Positions 1-7,274 of a stretch of DNA of 8,348 nt are shown here, one piece after another. The stretch comes from Clostridiales bacterium (lineage in GTDB: Bacteria; Bacillota; Clostridia; Lachnospirales; Anaerotignaceae), in contig JAJQDF010000230.1 of the NCBI GenBank assembly GCA_021202325.1, positions 1 through 8,348 on the forward strand, given 5' to 3'. Below the pieces are notes generated by a model. The model saw only the letters and a program-made list of their open reading frames with translations, was not told the origin of the DNA and did not search any database. The number at the start of each line of letters is the position of its first letter. The stretch's first letter is position 1. The translations under genes and the position numbers were made by a program.

Positions 1-54
1 CAAATCGGTTTACATAAATCGCTTGAGGAATTCATTTCCGAAAGTGTCAATTAA
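1..54 (+). CDS. Possible C-terminal end of a convergent gene
   Basis: Plus-strand frame 1 is open from the window edge to TAA at 52-54 and would encode a hydrophilic tail ending '[12 protein letters not shown]'. It would end tail-to-tail with the histidinol-phosphatase gene, the two stop codons sharing the TTAA at 51-54. The composition looks like an ordinary protein C-terminus. However, 17 codons are too few to prove coding, and one minus-strand frame is also open here. I do not recognise the product. Confidence 0.35.
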   Translation, partial: QIGLHKSLEEFISESVN

Positions 55-911
55 CTAAGATTAAGCCAATGTAGCGGAAAGTTTTCTCCCGGAACTTTTT
101 TCGCTACTGTTTTAGCGGCTCTGCCGCTTACAACCACGGCGGAGCTAAATCCGCATTTTTTCGCCAGCTTTTCGGCCTCGTTAAACTCAAAGCACAGGCC
201 GTCCGTACTATGGGCAGCGCCTAAGAAAATTATCCTGCCGCCGAGCTTTTGCCACTTCAAAAGTATGCTCTCTTCCGGGTACGGGGTTTTTCTGTAGCCC
301 CTGGACATGGCGCCGGTGTTTATTTCCAGTATTTTCCCCTTTGCCGCCAGCCTGCCAAGTGCCTCATCAACCGCCGAAACATATCTGCTGTCGGCTGTAT
401 CAAATAGCCTGCCGCCCTCATTGAATTTAGTAACCAGGTCAATATGCCCTATAATGTCAACCTCATCGATTTCCGCCAAACAACAGACCTCTTTGAAATA
501 ATCCTCGCAGAAGCCGATAATATCCCCGTCATAGTGCTCCTTTATGCCCTTCAGGAATACTTCCTCGCTTTCATCCACGGGCAGATAGCATCCGTCCTTT
601 TTAACGTAATGCACCGAGCCGATAACGTAGTCAAATCTGCTGAGATTATCCAAATCGGAGAACCTATCCATTTCTATGCCTAAATATATGGGAAGTATAT
701 CCTTATATTTCAACTTAAGATTCTTTACATTGAGAATATATTTCTCCGTACTTTCGGCACTCATGCAGTAGGACTCATCGAATGATGTATGGGAATGGCC
801 GGAAAATCCCAGAGCTGTCATTTGTTTTTTTACAGCGGCTTCGGCAATCTCCTCAAGGGTGTTCTTGCCGTCGCAGTATGTGCTGTGTACATGGAAATCG
901 CAGTTTATCAT
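51..911 (-). CDS. hisJ: Histidinol-phosphatase, PHP family (HisJ/HisK type), with altered last metal motif
   Basis: This protein is expected to dephosphorylate L-histidinol phosphate to L-histidinol. It has 286 residues and belongs to the PHP metal-dependent phosphatase family. Metal-site motifs seen: '[10 protein letters not shown]' (His7, His9), '[17 protein letters not shown]' (His39, His41), 'GIEMD' (Glu80), 'IGSVHYV' (His101) and '[14 protein letters not shown]' (His156), followed by '[17 protein letters not shown]'. The expected last motif, usually S-D-x-H, reads 'LGAAH' (230-234), so the usual Asp is Ala232 (GCT at 218-216). This may impair metal binding or reflect a sequence error. 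The ATG at 911 overlaps the hisIE stop as ATGA, with a GGAG element 11 nt upstream. Its place at the end of a complete his operon, together with a HisB lacking a phosphatase domain, makes the role in histidine synthesis very likely. The symbol follows Bacillus usage; hisK is also used. Confidence 0.9.
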   Translation of the reverse strand: MINCDFHVHSTYCDGKNTLEEIAEAAVKKQMTALGFSGHSHTSFDESYCMSAESTEKYILNVKNLKLKYKDILPIYLGIEMDRFSDLDNLSRFDYVIGSVHYVKKDGCYLPVDESEEVFLKGIKEHYDGDIIGFCEDYFKEVCCLAEIDEVDIIGHIDLVTKFNEGGRLFDTADSRYVSAVDEALGRLAAKGKILEINTGAMSRGYRKTPYPEESILLKWQKLGGRIIFLGAAHSTDGLCFEFNEAEKLAKKCGFSSAVVVSGRAAKTVAKKVPGENFPLHWLNLS

Positions 912-1558
912 TTAGTCATTTTCTCCTGTTTTACCTTATGGTCGATAACGTGCCTTGAAGCCAGCTCATTTCTGATGTCGTCAAGGGAAATTCCCATCTC
1001 TATCATCATAACCATAACATGATAGCAAAGGTCGGAAACCTCGTATATTGTTTCCTTTTTGTCGTCAGCCTTGGCGGCTATAATTACCTCTGTGGACTCC
1101 TCGCCGACCTTTTTAAGTATTTTGTCGATACCCTTTTCAAAAAGGTATGTTGTGTATGAGCCTTCCTTTTTCTCAGTCTTTCTGCCCTCGATGAGCTTCA
1201 TCAGGCCTTCGTATGAGAAATAGTCAATATCGTTGTTTTCGTATACAACATCGTTGAAGCATGAATCTGTTCCAAGGTGGCAGGCCGGGCCGTCCTTTTT
1301 AACAAGAACAGTCAGCGCATCTCTGTCGCAGTCGGCAGTGATTCTTACTATGTGCTGATAATTTCCTGATGTTTCGCCCTTTCTCCACAGCTCCTGTCTT
1401 GAGCGTGACCAAAAACAGGTTTTTCCCTCCTTCATGCTTATTTCAAGGCTTTCCCTGTTCATATATGCCACAGTGAGCACGTTTTTGCTCTCCGCATCCA
1501 CAACAACGGCAGGGATAAGTCCCTTTTCGTCAAACTTAAGTTCATTTATATCAAGCAT
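908..1558 (-). CDS. hisIE: Bifunctional phosphoribosyl-AMP cyclohydrolase / phosphoribosyl-ATP pyrophosphatase HisIE
   Basis: This fusion enzyme carries out steps 2 and 3: the C-terminal HisE domain hydrolyses phosphoribosyl-ATP to phosphoribosyl-AMP + PPi, and the N-terminal HisI domain opens the adenine ring. It has 216 residues. HisI (about 1-110) shows 'VAYMNRES', '[20 protein letters not shown]', then '[13 protein letters not shown]' and '[12 protein letters not shown]'. The Asp76/78/80 and Cys77/93/100 set matches the metal sites of the family. HisE (about 135-216) shows '[14 protein letters not shown]' (150-163) and '[14 protein letters not shown]' (172-185). The start is ATG 1558, directly after AAAGGAG; an in-frame ATG at 1585 would overlap hisF and add nine unconserved residues. 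The stop overlaps the next gene as ATGA. Confidence 0.97.
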   Translation of the reverse strand: MLDINELKFDEKGLIPAVVVDAESKNVLTVAYMNRESLEISMKEGKTCFWSRSRQELWRKGETSGNYQHIVRITADCDRDALTVLVKKDGPACHLGTDSCFNDVVYENNDIDYFSYEGLMKLIEGRKTEKKEGSYTTYLFEKGIDKILKKVGEESTEVIIAAKADDKKETIYEVSDLCYHVMVMMIEMGISLDDIRNELASRHVIDHKVKQEKMTK

Positions 1559-1566
1559 TTTTATAT

Positions 1567-1573
1567 CTCCTTT
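1567..1573 (-). promoter_or_regulatory. Ribosome binding site that decides the hisIE start
   Basis: AAAGGAG lies 8 nt upstream of ATG 1558 and overlaps the hisF TAA. It would lie inside the coding sequence if the upstream in-frame ATG at 1585 were used, so it supports the shorter protein. Confidence 0.8.
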
Positions 1574-2330
1574 ACAGCCTAACATTTATTCCTTCGCTTC
1601 TCAGCGTATTTTTAAGATCCTTTATGCTGACCTCTCCGAAATGGAAAATGGAAGCCGCAAGTCCTGCATCCACCTTCGGAAGGGCTTTGAAAAGCTTCGT
1701 GAAATCATCTATACAGCCTACACCGCCGGAAGCAATGACCGGAATAGAAACCGCATCGCATACGGCCTCAAGCATTTCAAGGTCGAAGCCCTGCTTAACG
1801 CCGTCGGTATCAATGCTGTTTACGACTATCTCACCGGCACCGTCGGCCACGCACTTCTTTATCCATTCAATGGCATCCATGCCGGTGTTGTCACGTCCGC
1901 CTCTGGCAAACACTGTGAACCTGCCGTCCACACGCTTTACATCAACGGAAAGCACAACGCACTGGTCGCCGTATTTTTTAGCCGCCTCATGTATGAGGGA
2001 AGGATTTTTTATCGCTCCGGAATTTACGCTGACCTTATCCGCTCCGCATTTCAGCACCCTGTCGAAATCATCGACCGTGTTTATGCCGCCTCCAACGGTG
2101 AGCGGTATGAATATCTCAGCGGCGGCTCTTTTAAGTATATCAGTGAAAAGGCTTCTGCCCTCTGCGCTGGCTGTTATGTCATAGAACACAAGCTCATCGG
2201 CGCCGCACTCGCTGTAAAAGCCCGCAAGCTCCACAGGGGAGGAAACATCGTTCAGCCCTTCGAAATTTACGCCCTTTACAACTCGGCCGTTCTTAACATC
2301 CAGGCAGGGAATAATCCTTTTTGTTATCAT
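1572..2330 (-). CDS. hisF: Imidazole glycerol phosphate synthase cyclase subunit HisF
   Basis: HisF is the barrel subunit that uses ammonia channelled from HisH to cyclise PRFAR to imidazole glycerol phosphate and AICAR. It has 252 residues, normal for the family. The catalytic residues are Asp11 in '[15 protein letters not shown]' and Asp130 in 'VLSVDVKR'. Phosphate sites are '[12 protein letters not shown]' (78-89) with 'SVNSGAI' (101-107), and '[11 protein letters not shown]' (171-181) with 'IASGGVG' (199-205). The ATG at 2330 overlaps the hisA TGA (ATGA), and a GGAGG element sits in the last hisA codons. It ends in TAA, whose final AA also forms part of the hisIE ribosome binding site. 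Confidence 0.98.
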   Translation of the reverse strand: MITKRIIPCLDVKNGRVVKGVNFEGLNDVSSPVELAGFYSECGADELVFYDITASAEGRSLFTDILKRAAAEIFIPLTVGGGINTVDDFDRVLKCGADKVSVNSGAIKNPSLIHEAAKKYGDQCVVLSVDVKRVDGRFTVFARGGRDNTGMDAIEWIKKCVADGAGEIVVNSIDTDGVKQGFDLEMLEAVCDAVSIPVIASGGVGCIDDFTKLFKALPKVDAGLAASIFHFGEVSIKDLKNTLRSEGINVRL

Positions 2331-3052
2331 TTGCCCTTACCTCCTGCCGCAAGAACCGCTTCTTTTAGGTCGAGTGTACCCTCATAAAGCGCCTTGCCGA
2401 GTATAGCTCCGTACATATTCATATCGGCGAGCCTCTTTATATCTTCCAGTGATGAAACACCGCCGGAAGCTATTATGTTTATGTCAAATGTTTCATTAAG
2501 CTCCTTATAAAGCTCTATATTTGTTCCGCCGAGCATACCGTCCTTTGAAATATCAGTGCAGATAATTGTTTTTACGCCCATCTTTTCGAGGTGCCTGCAG
2601 AACTCAAAGCATTTTATCTCCGTTGTTTCGAGCCAGCCCTTTATGGCCAGAAGGCCGTCCCTTATGTCAACACCAACGGCTATTTTTTCGCCGTAGTTTT
2701 CAACGGCACGTCTGAGGAACAGTGGATCTCTTACCGCCGCAGTGCCAAGTATTACCCTTGCCACACCGGCATCAATATATTTTCTTATAACAGCGTTATT
2801 TCTTATTCCACCGCCTATTTCTACCTTCATATCGGTTTTGTCGATTATGGCCTTGACCGTATCGAAATTGGCGTTTGTGCCGTCCTTTGCGCCCTCAAGG
2901 TCCACGACATGGAGATATTCGGCGCCGCTTTTTTGGAATTCTTCGGCAAAAGCCGGCGGATTGTCGCTGTAGACTTTCATTAGGTTGTAATCGCCCTTAG
3001 AAAGGCGCACGGCTGAGCCGTTATATAAATCTATTGCAGGAAGTATATACAT
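2327..3052 (-). CDS. hisA: Phosphoribosylformimino-5-aminoimidazole carboxamide ribotide (ProFAR) isomerase HisA
   Basis: HisA is a (beta/alpha)8-barrel isomerase that converts ProFAR to PRFAR by an Amadori rearrangement. It has 241 residues, normal for the family. The catalytic pair is in place: Asp8 in 'LPAIDLYNG' and Asp129 in 'VGVDIRDG'. The two phosphate-binding halves are 'EIGGGIRN' (78-85) with 'GTAAVRDP' (103-110), and 'TDISKDGMLGG' (166-176) with 'IASGGVSS' (194-201). The ATG at 3052 follows AAGGAGG at 8 nt spacing, 15 nt after hisH. The stop overlaps the hisF ATG as ATGA. HisA rather than HisF is indicated by 'AIDL' at the first catalytic Asp and by the order HisH-HisA-HisF. Confidence 0.98.
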   Translation of the reverse strand: MYILPAIDLYNGSAVRLSKGDYNLMKVYSDNPPAFAEEFQKSGAEYLHVVDLEGAKDGTNANFDTVKAIIDKTDMKVEIGGGIRNNAVIRKYIDAGVARVILGTAAVRDPLFLRRAVENYGEKIAVGVDIRDGLLAIKGWLETTEIKCFEFCRHLEKMGVKTIICTDISKDGMLGGTNIELYKELNETFDINIIASGGVSSLEDIKRLADMNMYGAILGKALYEGTLDLKEAVLAAGGKGK

Positions 3053-3060
3053 AGCTGTTT

Positions 3061-3067
3061 CCTCCTT
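3061..3067 (-). promoter_or_regulatory. Ribosome binding site of hisA
   Basis: A perfect AAGGAGG lies 8 nt before the ATG at 3052, in the 15-nt gap after hisH. It gives hisA independent strong initiation within the polycistronic message. Confidence 0.8.
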
Positions 3068-3685
3068 TTATATCTCGCAGAATGCCTTAAGAATATTAAG
3101 GCCGACCTTTCCGCTTTTTTCCGGGTGGAACTGTGTTCCGTATACGTTTTTGTTCTCCGCCGAAGCTGTAAGCATTGCGCCGTATTCGGCACAGGCAGTT
3201 GTGTTTCCCTCGCAGTCTGCCGCATAGAACGAATGGACGAAATAAACGCAATCGCCCTCGTCGGTGTACTTATATATATCGCTTTTTTCCTTATTTTTAG
3301 GGAAAATAAGGCCGTTCCAGCCGATATGGGGTATTTTATAGTCCTTAGGAATTACATCGGCTATGGGCTTAACACTGCCCTTTATGAGGCCAAGTCCCTC
3401 ATGCTCGCCGTACTCATAGCTTTTTTCAAAAAGCAGCTGCATGCCTAAGCATATGCCAAGTATTGGCTTGCCCTTCTCAGCCTGTTCCTTAACTACTTTG
3501 TCAAGGCCGGTGTTCTTCAGCTTTTCGGCGGCATCGCCGAAGGCGCCAACCCCCGGCAGTATTATTCTGTCGCACTCATCTATTATTTTGGGATCGCCTG
3601 TCACTACGGCCTCTTTGCCTATGAAAGCAAAGGAGCTTTTGAGCGAAAACAGGTTTCCAACTCCGTAATCGATTATCGCAATCAT
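3068..3685 (-). CDS. hisH: Imidazole glycerol phosphate synthase glutamine amidotransferase subunit HisH
   Basis: HisH is a class I glutaminase that supplies ammonia to HisF for ring closure of PRFAR to IGP and AICAR. At 205 residues it has the usual length. It starts 'MIAIIDYGVGNLFS'. The nucleophile is Cys79 in 'GICLGMQLLFEKS', and the rest of the triad is His187 and Glu189 in 'GTQFHPEKSG'. The oxyanion-region motif 'LPGVGAFGDA' is at 43-52. Two adjacent start codons occur, TTG (3688) then ATG (3685). The ATG is chosen because it matches the conserved N-terminus, has a GGGAG element 7 nt upstream, and forms a TGATG overlap with the hisB stop. The TTG would only add one Met. It ends in TAA, 15 nt before hisA. 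Confidence 0.98.
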   Translation of the reverse strand: MIAIIDYGVGNLFSLKSSFAFIGKEAVVTGDPKIIDECDRIILPGVGAFGDAAEKLKNTGLDKVVKEQAEKGKPILGICLGMQLLFEKSYEYGEHEGLGLIKGSVKPIADVIPKDYKIPHIGWNGLIFPKNKEKSDIYKYTDEGDCVYFVHSFYAADCEGNTTACAEYGAMLTASAENKNVYGTQFHPEKSGKVGLNILKAFCEI

Positions 3686-4272
3686 CAAAGCACTCCCTTT
3701 GTGGATGGTATTTCATCAGCGTATCTTCTGTCAATCTCCGTGGCCGCTCCAAGAACTCTGCCCAGCGCCTTGAATGTTCCCTCTATTATATGGTGGGAAT
3801 TCCTGCCGTCAAGCTGTTTAACATGGAGGCTCATAGGGCAGTTCCTAACAAGGGCATACAAAAATTCCTCGGTAAGCTCCGTATCGAATGTGCCAACCTT
3901 TTCCGTGGGAATATCAAGACCATAGCCCAGATACGACCTGCCGCTTATATCTACGGCGCACATTATAAGCGCCTCATCCATGGGCAGAATGATATCGCCG
4001 TAGCGCTTTATTCCCTTCATGTCGCCCAAAGCTTCGGTAAAGGCCTTGCCAAGGCAAATACCTATGTCCTCCACGCTGTGATGGTCGTCAACATCAACGT
4101 CGCCTTTGCAGCTAACGTTGAGGTCAAATCTTCCGTGACGGGAGAAAAGAGTCAGCATATGGTCGAGGAATCCGACACCTGTATTTATGTCGCTTTCTCC
4201 TGTTCCGTCAATATTGAGGCTGAGATAAATGTCGGTCTCAGCAGTTTTTCTTTTAATTTCAGCCGTTCTCAT
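3685..4272 (-). CDS. hisB: Imidazoleglycerol-phosphate dehydratase HisB
   Basis: This enzyme dehydrates D-erythro-imidazoleglycerol phosphate to imidazole-acetol phosphate. At 195 residues it is the monofunctional type; it lacks the N-terminal HAD phosphatase domain found in enterobacterial HisB, consistent with a separate PHP phosphatase at the operon end. The metal-binding histidine motifs of the family are present: 'GFLDHMLTLFSRHG' (34-47), 'DHHSVEDIGICLG' (63-75) and 'HHIIEGTFKALGR' (160-172). The ATG at 4272 overlaps the hisC TGA as ATGA and has an AAGGGGAGG site inside the last hisC codons. Its translation may therefore be coupled to hisC, so the premature stop in hisC could reduce HisB output. 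That polarity is inference. Confidence 0.98.
   Translation of the reverse strand: MRTAEIKRKTAETDIYLSLNIDGTGESDINTGVGFLDHMLTLFSRHGRFDLNVSCKGDVDVDDHHSVEDIGICLGKAFTEALGDMKGIKRYGDIILPMDEALIMCAVDISGRSYLGYGLDIPTEKVGTFDTELTEEFLYALVRNCPMSLHVKQLDGRNSHHIIEGTFKALGRVLGAATEIDRRYADEIPSTKGVL
3693..3700 (-). promoter_or_regulatory. Ribosome binding site that favours the ATG start of hisH
   Basis: AAAGGGAG lies within the last codons of hisB. The distance to the ATG at 3685 is 7 nt, against 4 nt to the TTG at 3688, which favours the ATG. Confidence 0.6.
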
Positions 4273-5336
4273 TTTGCCGCCTCCCCTTCGGTTATGCGTT
4301 TCACTTCAGCAATAAAAGCTTCCATCTGCTCTCTTGTGCCTATGGTTACTCTGATATAATCCTTTATTCTTTCCTTTGTGAAGTGGCGGACAAGTATGCC
4401 GTTTTTCTTAAGCTCCTTGTAGAGCTTTTCTCCGTCAATTTTATCCGTCCTGGCAAATATAAAGTTTGTCTTTGACGGAAGGACTTCAAAACCCAGCTTT
4501 ACAAGCTCCGCCGTCGTATATTCTCTGTTTTCTATTATCTTCTTGCAGTTGTCACTGTAATATTTTTCATCGTTCAGGCAGGCCTCTCCGGCTAAAAGAG
4601 TGAGCCTGTTTATATTGTAGGGATTGGTCGAATATTTTATCTTTCTTAAGTCGGCCGTAAGCTCCTTTGAGCCTATGGAAAATCCCAGACGGCCTCCGGC
4701 CAGTGAACGGGATTTCGAATATGTCATTACAACAAGTATGTTGTCATATTTTTTCACCAGTTCCACAGCGCTTGTTCCGCCGAAATCCACATAGGCCTCA
4801 TCAATGACCACAACATTGTTGGGATTGGTCTTCACTATGTCCTCTATCTCCTCCACCGTCAGGCTCATGCCTGTGGGAGCATTGGGATTGGCTATAAATA
4901 CCGCCCTGTTTATGCCCTTATAATCGTCTGGACATATTGAGAAATCCTCCTTAAGGGGAATAACCTTTGCATCTATGCCGTGAAGCTCGGCAAAAACCTC
5001 ATAAAATCCGTATGTAATATCGGCAACGGCCGCTCCGTCCTGGCTAAATGCCATAAATGCGAAGTTCAGAACCTCGTCGGAGCCGGTGCCGACAAATATG
5101 TTTTAATTTTCTACGCCGTATGTTTTGGCAAGCCTTTTAACAAGCGCCTTGCACTCCGGATCGGGATAAAGCTCCAGTTTATCAATTTCAGCCCTGTTTA
5201 CTGCCTCGGCAACCTTCGGCGACGGCGGAAACGGAGATTCGTTTGTATTCAATTTAATGTATTTCATGTCCGTAGGCTGTTCGCCGGGAACATATTCCTC
5301 CAGCTGAGCGTATTTTCCATTCATAAATCTGCTCAT
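4269..5336 (-). pseudogene. hisC: Histidinol-phosphate aminotransferase HisC, interrupted by an in-frame TAA
   Basis: HisC is the PLP-dependent enzyme that transaminates imidazole-acetol phosphate with glutamate to give L-histidinol phosphate. The ATG at 5336 follows a strong AAGGAGGG site. The frame encodes 77 residues to 'LAKTYGVEN', then TAA (5105-5103), then continues in the same frame with 'NIFVGTGSDEVLNF' to TGA at 4271-4269. The whole spans 355 codons including the TAA, which is normal for HisC. Family landmarks lie on both sides: 'LNTNESPFPP' before; 'GTGSDE', 'ANPNAPTG' (about 149-156), 'IDEAYVDF' (about 178-185), the PLP lysine in 'YSKSRSLAGGRLGF' (Lys208) and 'YIRVTIGT' after. There is no frameshift, only one nonsense codon where a residue such as Glu, Lys or Gln would fit. 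A product restarted at Met95 (5054) would lack the cofactor-phosphate-binding 'GSDE' segment and has no ribosome binding site. It is either a real loss-of-function allele or a sequence error. Confidence 0.9.
5103..5105 (-). other. Premature TAA codon within hisC (codon 78)
   Basis: The minus-strand reading is GTA GAA AAT TAA AAC ATA TTT GTC GGC, giving V-E-N-stop-N-I-F-V-G. The upstream and downstream hisC parts share one frame, so a single base substitution (for example from GAA, AAA or CAA) accounts for it. Every other readable gene in the operon ends normally in TAA or TGA, so a reassigned TAA codon is not indicated. Confidence 0.95.
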
Positions 5337-5342
5337 GTTCAG

Positions 5343-5350
5343 CCCTCCTT
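5343..5350 (-). promoter_or_regulatory. Strong ribosome binding site of hisC
   Basis: AAGGAGGG lies 6 nt upstream of the ATG at 5336 and overlaps the last bases of the hisD stop codon. It fixes the hisC start and shows that initiation signals of the interrupted gene are still intact. Confidence 0.85.
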
Positions 5351-6629
5351 ATATTCCTGCCTTATCGAATCTTACGAGTGCCGAACGTGCATGGCCGCTC
5401 AAGCCTTCCTTTTCAGCAAAATAGGCTATGTCGTCGCAAACCTTGGAAAGCGCCTCGCCGGTATAGTATGTGAAGGCAGATTTCTTAACAAAATCGTCCA
5501 CCGACAGAGGACTTGAAAACTTAGCTGTTCCGCTTGTCGGCAGTGTATGGTTCGGGCCTGCGAAATAGTCGCCCAATGCTTCGGGGCAATTCTTTCCGAG
5601 GAATATCGAGCCTGCGTTTTTCACCCTGTCCAAATAATCGAAGGGGTTGTCCACACAAAGCTCCAAATGCTCAGGGGCTATCTCGTTGGCTATTTCAATG
5701 GCCTGCTCTATGGAGTCGGCTATTATTATTTTTCCGTTGTTTTCTATAGAAGGTCTGGCTATCTCCTCCCTAGGAAGAAGGGAAAGCTGTCTGTCTATCT
5801 CCGCCGCTGTCTTTTCGGCAAGGTCCTTGCTGTTTGTTACAAGTACAGCGCTGGCAAGCTTGTCATGCTCAGCCTGGGAAAGCATATCTGCGGCCACAAC
5901 CTTAGGATTGCAAGTTCCGTCGGCGATAACAAGTATTTCACTGGGACCTGCAATCATATCTATATCCACAAGTCCGAAGACCTGCTTTTTGGCCTCTGCC
6001 ACAAAGGCATTTCCGGGGCCCACTATTTTATCAACCTTGGGTATGGTCTCCGTTCCGTATGCAAGAGCCGCAACGGCCTGGGCTCCGCCGACCTTGAATA
6101 TTCTGTCGGCACCGGCTATTTTTGCGGCAGCAAGTATTACGGGATTTATTTTACCGTTTTTGGCCGGGGATGTCATTACTATTTCTCCGACACCGGCTAT
6201 TTTTGCCGGAATAATGTTCATAAGCACCGTTGAAGGATAGGCCGCAGTGCCGCCGGGCACATATATTCCTGCCCTTTGAAGGGGTGTAACCTTCTGACCG
6301 AGTACAACTCCGTCCTTTTCGGCAATTACAAAGCTGTTTCTCACCTGATGCTTATGATAATCGTATATGTTGGCTTTTGCCTTCTTTATTACCTCTATGA
6401 AATGGGCATCCACCGAAGCAAACGCCTCTTCTATTTCTTCATCAGTCACCTCAAGATTATCGGTTACGGTTCCGTCAAACTTTTCGCAGTATTTGAACAA
6501 AGCCTTATCCTTATTTTCCCTGACATCGGCAATTATCCCTGCGACCGTTACCTCCACGCCTGTGGCCGACATTCCTCTGGCAAATATTTCATCACTGCTT
6601 GTATTGGAATAATCCATTATCTTTATCAT
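5349..6629 (-). CDS. hisD: Histidinol dehydrogenase HisD
   Basis: HisD is a Zn- and NAD-dependent enzyme that oxidises L-histidinol through histidinal to L-histidine, the last two oxidations of the pathway. At 426 residues it has the usual length of the family. The NAD-binding region 'GGTAAYPSTVLMN' (126-138) and 'VGGAQAVAALAYGTE' (180-194) is followed by 'GPGNAFVAEAK' and 'DMIAGPSEILV'. Zinc ligand positions known from the E. coli enzyme are present: Gln252 and His255 in 'LSQAEHD', Asp354 in 'ALGDYFAGPNH', and His413 in 'GLSGHARSA'. The catalytic pair Glu320-His321 ('APEHLEL') is also kept. The ATG at 6629 follows a GGGAG element and lies 6 nt after the hisG stop. A second in-frame ATG at 6617 is less well placed. 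The gene ends in TAA, 12 nt before hisC. Nothing suggests decay here. Confidence 0.98.
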   Translation of the reverse strand: MIKIMDYSNTSSDEIFARGMSATGVEVTVAGIIADVRENKDKALFKYCEKFDGTVTDNLEVTDEEIEEAFASVDAHFIEVIKKAKANIYDYHKHQVRNSFVIAEKDGVVLGQKVTPLQRAGIYVPGGTAAYPSTVLMNIIPAKIAGVGEIVMTSPAKNGKINPVILAAAKIAGADRIFKVGGAQAVAALAYGTETIPKVDKIVGPGNAFVAEAKKQVFGLVDIDMIAGPSEILVIADGTCNPKVVAADMLSQAEHDKLASAVLVTNSKDLAEKTAAEIDRQLSLLPREEIARPSIENNGKIIIADSIEQAIEIANEIAPEHLELCVDNPFDYLDRVKNAGSIFLGKNCPEALGDYFAGPNHTLPTSGTAKFSSPLSVDDFVKKSAFTYYTGEALSKVCDDIAYFAEKEGLSGHARSALVRFDKAGI

Positions 6630-6635
6630 CAGATA

Positions 6636-7274
6636 TCACTCCCGAACACTACATATTTCATTTATTCTGTCACAGATTCCCATGATCTCGTTGTTTTTGA
6701 ATTTATAGCTGACCTTATTGGATATAAGTCTTGCGCTTATGGGAAGGATTTCCTCCAGTACCTCAAGGTTGTTTTCCTTGAGTGTTGTTCCTGTCTCAAC
6801 TATATCAACTATAACATCGCTCATCTTAAGGATGGGCGCAAGCTCAATTGAGCCGTTGAGCTTAATTATATCAATCTGACGGCTCTTTTCAGCATAATAG
6901 GTTTTTGTTATATTGGGGAACTTTGTCGCAACTCTGAGGGTTCTGGCCGTATTGTCCCGGAAACCCTTATGTCCGGCAACGCACATACGGCATTTTCCCA
7001 TATTCAGGTCGGCAAGCTCGAACACATCCGGCTCGTATTCCAGAAGTATATCCCGGCCGGCAACGCCAATGTCCGCCGCACCGCGCTCAACATATATAGC
7101 TACATCCGACGGTTTTACCCAAAAATATCTTACTCTTGTTTCCTCATTTTCAAATATAAGCTTTCTGTTTGTTTCCAATATGGACGGACAGCTGTATCCT
7201 GCCTCGTCAAATATTTTATAAACGTTTTCACCAAGGCGTCCTTTCGGAAGGGCCACATCAATCCACTGTCTCAA
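6636..7274 (-). CDS. hisG: ATP phosphoribosyltransferase catalytic subunit, short form HisG
   Basis: This enzyme catalyses the first step of histidine synthesis, ATP + PRPP to phosphoribosyl-ATP, in the cytoplasm. From the chosen start it is 212 residues, the short form lacking the C-terminal histidine-binding domain, which therefore depends on HisZ encoded just upstream. Visible motifs are 'VALPKGRLGE' (residues 7-16), the substrate-binding stretch 'GAADIGVAGRD' (65-75) and the PRPP loop 'VDIVETGTTLKEN' (156-168). The start is chosen as TTG at 7274, preceded by a purine-rich AAAGGGGGC (7292-7284) at normal spacing. The family's usual N-terminus begins only a few residues before the ALPKGRL motif, as it does here. 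An in-frame ATG at 7295 would add 7 residues but has no clear ribosome binding site. The chosen start overlaps hisZ by 17 nt, implying translational coupling. Confidence 0.95.
   Translation of the reverse strand: MRQWIDVALPKGRLGENVYKIFDEAGYSCPSILETNRKLIFENEETRVRYFWVKPSDVAIYVERGAADIGVAGRDILLEYEPDVFELADLNMGKCRMCVAGHKGFRDNTARTLRVATKFPNITKTYYAEKSRQIDIIKLNGSIELAPILKMSDVIVDIVETGTTLKENNLEVLEEILPISARLISNKVSYKFKNNEIMGICDRINEICSVRE

Noticed and set aside
1..50. Short inverted repeat around GAATTC as a terminator of the operon
   Set aside because: Only a 4-bp GGAA/TTCC stem, with no GC-rich arm and no T-run; it does not meet the form of an intrinsic terminator.
1559..1585. hisIE starting at ATG 1585
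   Set aside because: Would add nine unconserved residues and bury the AAAGGAG site that serves ATG 1558.
1434..2387. Long plus-strand open frame antisense to hisIE, hisF and hisA
   Set aside because: Lies opposite well-supported his genes with catalytic motifs; no recognisable domain. It is explained by the codon composition of the minus-strand genes.
5055..5105. Frameshift or programmed frameshifting in hisC
   Set aside because: The parts before and after the stop are in the same frame, so this is a nonsense substitution, not an indel.
5103..5105. Reassigned TAA codon or specialised amino acid insertion
   Set aside because: TAA ends hisD, hisH, hisF and the phosphatase at the expected positions. 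No selenocysteine or pyrrolysine system uses TAA, and no recoding element is apparent.
5547..6233. Long plus-strand open frame antisense to hisD
   Set aside because: Same reason: opposite a fully conserved HisD, with low-complexity Cys/Tyr/Gly-rich translation and no motif.
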